Shown here one piece after another: positions 34,301 through 37,775 of a DNA stretch of 37,775 bases. A program made the translations under genes and the position numbers. Position 1 is the first letter of the stretch, and each line of letters opens with the position of its first letter. This DNA is from Rhodocyclales bacterium (lineage in GTDB: Bacteria > Pseudomonadota > Gammaproteobacteria > Burkholderiales > Rhodocyclaceae), in assembly GCA_028292485.1 (NCBI GenBank), contig JAQGMG010000027.1, forward strand, positions 1 through 37,775. Direction: 5' to 3'. Under the pieces are notes generated by a model, which searched no databases, was not told where the DNA came from, and was given only the letters and a program-made list of their open reading frames with translations.

Positions 34301-35675
34301 AGTCATCGGGCTGCGCCAGGAGATCGTTCGCCAGCAGAATGCTGCCCGAGTCACCCACGGCAATGCAGCGGGTGATGCCTGCGTCGCAAGTCAGGCCGCG
34401 AATGTCGCCGTGCTTGCCGCTATCGATGGCTTTCCAGCTCTTGCCACCGTCCGTACTCAGGCGGACAGCACCGCCGCTGCCTGCCATGACGATGCGTTGT
34501 CCGTCGGCCGTAATCTGCAGTGCGGCGGGTACAAAGCCCGTCCATTGTCCGACCGTGCTGACCACGCCTTGCGGCCCGCGCACGACCAGCAGCGTATTCG
34601 TTCCCATTACCCAGATTTCATTGCCGGCGTCACGAACCAGACCATGGCTATCGCTGGAGACCAGTCGCAGCTCGCTGCGGCCGGTCGCGCTCAGCATCTC
34701 CTCAAGAATGGGCCGGTCGTCGAACGTCGGCTGTTCGCGCCAGGTTTGCCCGCCATCAGTGGTGATGCGCATGTGATTGTCGGCAAGCACCAGCCAGCCG
34801 CGCCGCGCGTCATTTGCAAAAATGACACTGGCAATGTCCTTGGTGGTGCCTGTTGGCTGCGCACGCCAGCTTGCGCCGCCATCGGTGGTGACAAGCAATG
34901 CACCTGCCGTGCCTGCTGCCCAGCCACGGCGAGCATCGCTGAAGTAGACACTGTTGAGCGTGGCACGTTGCGGATCGGCCTGCGGCGGTAAGAGAGGTCT
35001 TGCGTTGGGTTGGTTGGCGGGCGCTTTGACCACCGGCGGCAGCTTCGACTGAACAACGGAATTGCGTCTGTCCTGTACCGGCGCTGCCGGCAGTTCGGCT
35101 TTCTGGTTAGCCGCTTGTTCGGCGGGCTGCTGCCTGTTCAGCCCCTTCAGAACGGTTTGTTGCTGGACCATCTGCACGGCATTGCTGGCAGGCGGCTGAT
35201 TCTGCTTGTCGGGAGGCTCCATCGCCTGCGCGCTGCCGATCAGATTGAAGCTCAGTGCGGCCGGACGCGTCGGCAAAGCGGGATGCTGCTGTGCCCAGGT
35301 CTCGCCGCCATCGCGCGAATTCAGGATCAGACCACTTTCACCGACCGCCCATAACAACCTGCCGCTGGCAATGCTGGTGACATCGCGCAGATTGCCACGC
35401 ACGACATGTCGCTTGAAAGCATTGCGCTCCAGCGGCCATGCCCACCAGCCTGGATTGCCGAAATCCCATGCGCCGACAGCGCGAGACATGTCGGCATGGG
35501 GTGCCTGGCGCAGTGCAAGGACACTGGTAGCCGCCAACACCGCGACGGTCAACAAGATGCCGGACAGCAGCATGCCGGGGTTCATCGCTGACGGTTTCGC
35601 CGGTTGGTGATGCCCGCCCTGCGAGATCTCGTCACCTTTTGCAGACGAACGCTGCGACTTCGTATTCTTTTCCAT
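31398..35675 (-). CDS. Membrane protein joining a BNR/YCF48-like propeller to a KAP-type NTPase
   Basis: In this 1425-residue protein, a basic cytoplasmic tail (1-32) and helix 33-55 lead to an extracytoplasmic region (56-645) with eight Asp-boxes of the S/T-x-D-G-G-x-x-W kind, at 120, 263, 305, 407, 500, 544, 586 and 628, split by a Gln/Pro-rich low-complexity stretch (about 150-235). After helix 647-665 the chain enters the cytoplasm (RSRNRE). A P-loop NTPase follows with Walker A GPWGSGKSS at 728-736 and Walker B LLVFIDDIDRC at 1047-1057. Two membrane segments (about 802-819 and 978-996) lie between the Walker motifs, as known for KAP NTPases. Two more (about 1168-1186 and 1254-1271) enclose a Thr/Pro-rich loop before a helical cytoplasmic C-terminus. 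The ATG at 35675 is preceded by AGGGAGG. Its function is unknown; see findings. Confidence 0.88.
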   Translation of the reverse strand: MEKNTKSQRSSAKGDEISQGGHHQPAKPSAMNPGMLLSGILLTVAVLAATSVLALRQAPHADMSRAVGAWDFGNPGWWAWPLERNAFKRHVVRGNLRDVTSIASGRLLWAVGESGLILNSRDGGETWAQQHPALPTRPAALSFNLIGSAQAMEPPDKQNQPPASNAVQMVQQQTVLKGLNRQQPAEQAANQKAELPAAPVQDRRNSVVQSKLPPVVKAPANQPNARPLLPPQADPQRATLNSVYFSDARRGWAAGTAGALLVTTDGGASWRAQPTGTTKDIASVIFANDARRGWLVLADNHMRITTDGGQTWREQPTFDDRPILEEMLSATGRSELRLVSSDSHGLVRDAGNEIWVMGTNTLLVVRGPQGVVSTVGQWTGFVPAALQITADGQRIVMAGSGGAVRLSTDGGKSWKAIDSGKHGDIRGLTCDAGITRCIAVGDSGSILLANDLLAQPDDWRSLTAGAGATIIWARFKDKDGDTTPGEEGEAVTGANQQLATHDGGMTWDVLGQSKVAATVTRSSNLFVDGALQWRVGPLGKAERSDDGGKSWRRIPTGSDNWFWSVFFMRDHQRGWIAGSDGEILVTRDGGTTWQTQTTPTRNWLWHVSMAPDGKHGRALGGYGTVLLTDDGGVHWRESAPYSRWPAPWYWLLLVIGGTLLTVLMPRYLRSRNREPDEVPDGAAASLNSDQPITHLQDDRLGYRPAVEALANFLRNAATEPRITIAISGPWGSGKSSMMRMLQTEMVEKGYRTVWFNAWHHQQEGRQLTALFNAIRRQGVPSFMRLPFAALRVRSRLIWGRSAFYKVVCIAIPLTMLVALGDFSRQPDRLERFKGWLAHTTLQWDRTVVTDKTIEKLKPVLAKAPAAQSSPAATPAATPPAEASVASATPDNVSREYVRPAVLDYMRNALVWESAQDRGQKRHCGDKRPVAEDARCVFKQPEQLLVTIEKGTGLTLWPSEREAILKASEQVPVLPLFPALEHFLVPLAGLLALLFTKGITVYGMEMLKPLRGLLGASQAAESSKEPTGSIEHYRREYCMLTEALDGRLLVFIDDIDRCNAETVNGIMELTNYMVDVGRCFVVLGMAMDRVKACIRPQDMKVDGGNENDYADQYLRKLVHIELPVPLANAKESLALFVQQASVALKGEQAKIEERRRWFAQLWAIVYPWLRRLVILVLLVTAISLAITAGRVLNNYRQPPALNIRPVETVAPAATVAVSAQADASTPTVTIPQAASMPSQGGDVGIEVPAPTRMPWTLAGVLGGLLFFGLAIGSSRVLQERVTLALGGAMRTRDSDSFRLALQTWIDAVRMHDDTPRGIKRFCNRARLFSLYEKQDAEALHREGLGVVATPDVHIVALAAIHHVAPEVLLALAEARADGASEKVFAGTDAKLVGLRRCAEAHRHRFGWPDVAAIQRFLERVERIAVR

Positions 35676-35839
35676 GCGGCCCGACCTCCCTGGTCTGCCC
35701 GCCGTTTAGTTGCGTACCGGAAGCCCGGTGCGCGCAGCGGAAGCGGCCGATCTTAAGAGGCCAGGAGCGGGAATTCAACCAGACTGTTGGACAACGCTGC
35801 AGCCCGCACGCGCTGCGGGTGTCGTTTGCCTACATCTGC

Positions 35840-36073
35840 TTACTCGTCACCGACGGAAATGGGTGGCTCGTGCCGTGTGTCATGGTCCTGCCTGGCGGGG
35901 TGCGGCAACTCGCCCGGCTTGTGCGGCTTCTCGCCGTAGCGCAAGCCTTCGGGCTGGCTCTCGGTGGCGAAAGCATCGTCCTGCCCCCTGTCGCCCGCAA
36001 CGGGCGGGCGACTACTGCCGTGATCCTGCTCCGGCGAGGTCTTTGTCTGTGTTGTTTTCTCGGTGTCGGCCAT
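35840..36073 (-). CDS. Small hydrophilic protein of unknown function (77 residues)
   Basis: I do not recognise this gene. It encodes 77 residues with almost no hydrophobic residues, rich in Gln, Asp, Glu, Pro, His and Lys (for example EKTTQTKTSPEQDHG, YGEKPHKPGELPHPARQ), so it is probably disordered. It has no cysteine, signal peptide or membrane helix. It is supported by a strong GGAGG eight bases before the ATG at 36073 and by its position between two same-strand genes, 74 bases after the methylase stop and 164 bases before the KAP-NTPase gene. A longer frame to 36229 overlaps the methylase gene and is rejected. A six-base hairpin lies after its stop (35803-35819). Confidence 0.7.
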   Translation of the reverse strand: MADTEKTTQTKTSPEQDHGSSRPPVAGDRGQDDAFATESQPEGLRYGEKPHKPGELPHPARQDHDTRHEPPISVGDE

Positions 36074-36147
36074 GATGTTTTCCTCCAGCGCGGCTGGTGC
36101 GCGTGTGCAGAAGAAAGCAGCAAACTTCGCGCCCGACAGGGCGCTTC

Positions 36148-37332
36148 TTAGCCAAGTTTCTGGGCGAAGTCTGTTGGCAAGAAACAGCTTTCCAATGCGC
36201 GTTGCGCAAAGAGAAAACGGCCGTCGCACACGAAGCCCAGCTCAGCCCAGTCCACAGCATTGAGCAGGGCCGCTGCACGCTGCACATCCATAAGCGGGTC
36301 GTGTGGAAAGATCGCCAGCACGGAACCGTCGTAGTCCTTGCATTCATGGACAAAGAACGGCTGCACCTGGCGCGTCTTGTTATTGACGTAGATGCGTGGC
36401 GCATCCGACTTGTGATGATCGCGGCCCCAGTGCCACCAGTTGCGTTCGCCGAACTTGCGAATGCGCCGCGCCAGCAGCTCGGCCTTGTGCTGCGCAAGGT
36501 GGGGATGCTCGACACCGTAAAGCATACGTCGCGTCTGACCCGTCAGGCGCGTTTTCGAACAGACGAATTCGACATTGCCGGCGTCGTGCGTGAACACCGC
36601 ATCCAGTCCAGAAACCGCGCCTACCTTGACGCTGAACAACGAGGCGAAGGGCAGGCTATAGCCCCCTCCAAGGAAAACCAGTTGCCCGTTGTGACAATCG
36701 AACATGCGGCCGTCATGCATGCGGCGATCCATGCGCCCCTTCTCGAAACGAAATATTGCCGTATTCGGCACAGCGCCATCGAAGATGCGCGCATCGCCCA
36801 GATCGATGAAATCGGTGATGCTGCCTTGCTCGAAAATCAGCTGATTGAGTTTGCGTGCGGCAGTGGCCTTGATGAAATCGCGCGGCACGATGAAGATCAA
36901 CTCGCCGCCTGGCGCGAGATGCTGCAGGCATTTTTCGATGAAGAACAGGCTCAGGTTGCTACGCGCATCGAAGCGGCGCATATCGAGCTTTTTGCGCGTA
37001 GCGTCACCGATTTCCTGGAAGCGAACATACGGTGGGTTGCCGATGACGGTGTCGAATTTCTCGCTCACCGGGTAATCGAAAAAATCCATCACGCGCGCGC
37101 TGCGCGGCGCCACGCGTGCGTCGAACTCAATGGCGACGCAATCGGCGATCTGGCTTGAGAACGCACCGTCGCCACAGGAAGGCTCCAATGTGCGCCCGCT
37201 ATTGCGACGCAGGGCGAGCATCTGTGCCACGACAGCGGGCGGCGTGAATACCTGGCCCAGCGAAGCCACGTTCAGGCTCGGAGCGTCGCGCTCAGCCAAC
37301 AGCGGCCCCCTCGATGCGAATCGTTTCGCCAT
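36148..37332 (-). CDS. N6-adenine DNA methyltransferase, Eco57I-like
   Basis: This 394-residue SAM-dependent methylase has a QVFTPPAVVAQML entry segment (about 27-39), SAM motif I LEPSCGDGAF (about 49-58) and the catalytic NPPY at residues 99-102 (VIGNPPYVRF). This order is that of the gamma-type N6-adenine methylases of the TaqI/Eco57I group. The C-terminal part (about 180-394) contains DHHKSDAPRIYVNNKTRQ and probably recognises DNA. No nuclease domain is seen in the protein or next door. The ATG at 37332 overlaps the S4 gene by 41 bases; a TTG at 37299 is an alternative start with less overlap. An RNA or protein target cannot be excluded, but the motif favours DNA adenine. Confidence 0.85.
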   Translation of the reverse strand: MAKRFASRGPLLAERDAPSLNVASLGQVFTPPAVVAQMLALRRNSGRTLEPSCGDGAFSSQIADCVAIEFDARVAPRSARVMDFFDYPVSEKFDTVIGNPPYVRFQEIGDATRKKLDMRRFDARSNLSLFFIEKCLQHLAPGGELIFIVPRDFIKATAARKLNQLIFEQGSITDFIDLGDARIFDGAVPNTAIFRFEKGRMDRRMHDGRMFDCHNGQLVFLGGGYSLPFASLFSVKVGAVSGLDAVFTHDAGNVEFVCSKTRLTGQTRRMLYGVEHPHLAQHKAELLARRIRKFGERNWWHWGRDHHKSDAPRIYVNNKTRQVQPFFVHECKDYDGSVLAIFPHDPLMDVQRAAALLNAVDWAELGFVCDGRFLFAQRALESCFLPTDFAQKLG

Positions 37333-37528
37333 CGTCAATGGCCACTTCCACCATACAACCTGCGCGCAGCTTGCGCGTCTTGCGCATCTCCAGCTCGCCA
37401 TCGACCTTGACCATACCCTCGGCGACCATCGCCTTGGCCGCGCCACCCGACGAGGCAATGGCAAGCAGCTTGAGCAGCTTGTCGAGTTCGATGTACTCGG
37501 AGTTCAGGGTGAAGGTGTGGTGGGGCAT
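37292..37528 (-). CDS. S4-domain RNA-binding protein, YbcJ-like
   Basis: This 78-residue protein is almost entirely one S4 fold: EYIELDKLLKLLAIASSGGAAK, then VAEGMVKVDGELEMRKTRKLRAG, then VEVAIDDG. The G-x-V-x-V-(D/N)-G turn and basic RKTRKLR patch are typical. Such stand-alone S4 proteins bind structured RNA, probably ribosomal, and their precise role is not settled. The ATG at 37528 is the start. The gene overlaps the methylase start, so the two are likely translated from one message. Confidence 0.9.
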   Translation of the reverse strand: MPHHTFTLNSEYIELDKLLKLLAIASSGGAAKAMVAEGMVKVDGELEMRKTRKLRAGCMVEVAIDDGETIRIEGAAVG

Positions 37529-37651
37529 GAATGATTCAAGCGTCTGGAATGCGGGAGTCTGGTGCGGCGATTATGGCCGATCTACGAGCGGTTCACGAGC
37601 ATTGCGTCATTCTATCGGCGCCGCATTGAGATGCGCTCACGTAGCAGGATC

Positions 37652-37671
37652 GGCGGAGTTTGCACTCCGCC
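37652..37671. repeat. Inverted repeat, first of two
   Basis: An eight-base perfect stem (37652-37659 with 37664-37671) has a four-base loop. It lies in the noncoding right end with a second hairpin 16 bases away. It has no T run, so it is not a typical terminator. Confidence 0.6.
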
Positions 37672-37686
37672 CTTGTATCTTAAGGA

Positions 37687-37711
37687 GTGTAGCGAATAGC
37701 TCCCGCTACAC
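37687..37711. repeat. Inverted repeat, second of two
   Basis: An eight-base perfect stem (37687-37694 with 37704-37711) with a nine-base loop. It may be part of an extragenic palindromic element with its neighbour. The rest of 37529-37775 shows no gene. Confidence 0.55.
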
Positions 37712-37754
37712 GAGGCGAAGGATAGCTTCTCTCCGCCCTGAAGGCCTTGACCTT

Positions 37755-37768
37755 GTGACGTAGATCAA
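37755..37768. promoter_or_regulatory. Possible FNR/ANR-type box
   Basis: GTGAC-GTAG-ATCAA resembles the FNR/CRP-family palindrome TTGAT-N4-ATCAA, with a perfect right half and a degenerate left half. It would belong to a plus-strand gene beyond the window edge. Confidence 0.33.
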
Positions 37769-37775
37769 GCCCTTC

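Noticed and set aside
33075-34991. A 638-codon plus-strand open frame across the propeller-KAP gene
   Set aside because: The opposite frame encodes the repeated Asp-boxes and the Walker A motif. The plus-strand translation lacks recognisable motifs and has biased composition.
36097-37158. A 353-codon plus-strand open frame across the methylase gene
   Set aside because: It is antisense to the NPPY-containing methylase, so it is treated as a shadow.
37314-37763. Plus-strand gene at the right end
   Set aside because: Its first part is antisense to the S4 gene, and the remainder covers the hairpins. There is no ribosome binding site or known motif.

Overview
The window looks like chromosomal DNA of a betaproteobacterium, most likely Burkholderiales and possibly Oxalobacteraceae-like. 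This rests on gene content and order: a long FAD/Fe-S oxidoreductase of the DUF3683 type, the SPOR-dsbA-SDR trio, a complete ybgC-tolQRAB-pal-cpoB-queE cluster, a cysteine-poor DksA followed by a double-STAS protein, and polA grouped with rdgB and a DUF2782 protein. No alignment was run, so the taxonomy is inferred. I see no phage, transposase, integrase or CRISPR array.

Layout. 1-6255 (+): 5'-truncated FAD/Fe-S oxidoreductase, pdxH, beta-carbonic anhydrase, SPOR membrane protein, dsbA and an SDR. 6274-8373 (-): thiS, thiG, a stand-alone AroQ chorismate mutase and trmB. 8679-9982: a tRNA-Gly(CCC) with a clear sigma-70 promoter, a solitary periplasmic binding-like protein and a strong two-way terminator. 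10029-11465 (-): a well-initiated 64-residue protein of unknown function and oxyR. 11644-17785 (+): a DegP/MucD-like protease, a family 5 solute-binding protein and a cytoplasmic alpha-toroid plus beta-sandwich protein resembling polysaccharide lyases, with terminators after the first two. 17792-22550 (-): polA, an aldo-keto reductase, rdgB and a DUF2782 protein. 22685-23413 (+): a LOG-family protein. 23499-29440 (-): the Tol-Pal operon ending in queE. 29621-31349 (+): dksA and a double-STAS protein. 31398-37528 (-): an accessory-looking group comprising an S4 RNA-binding protein, an Eco57I-like N6-adenine methylase, a 77-residue hydrophilic protein and a 1425-residue membrane protein.

Most of the window is housekeeping: thiamine and B6 metabolism, disulfide formation, tRNA modification, envelope constriction, DNA repair and the stringent response. 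The most unusual item is the 1425-residue protein at 31398-35675. It joins an extracytoplasmic eight-Asp-box BNR/YCF48-type propeller region to a cytoplasmic KAP-type P-loop NTPase interrupted by membrane segments, which suggests an outside-in sensor or effector. It lies on the same strand as a DNA methylase with no visible nuclease partner and a small disordered protein, so the group is a candidate undescribed envelope-sensing or defence system. Secondary points of interest are the 64-residue orphan peptide gene and the family 5 binding protein paired with a lyase-like enzyme but no permease.
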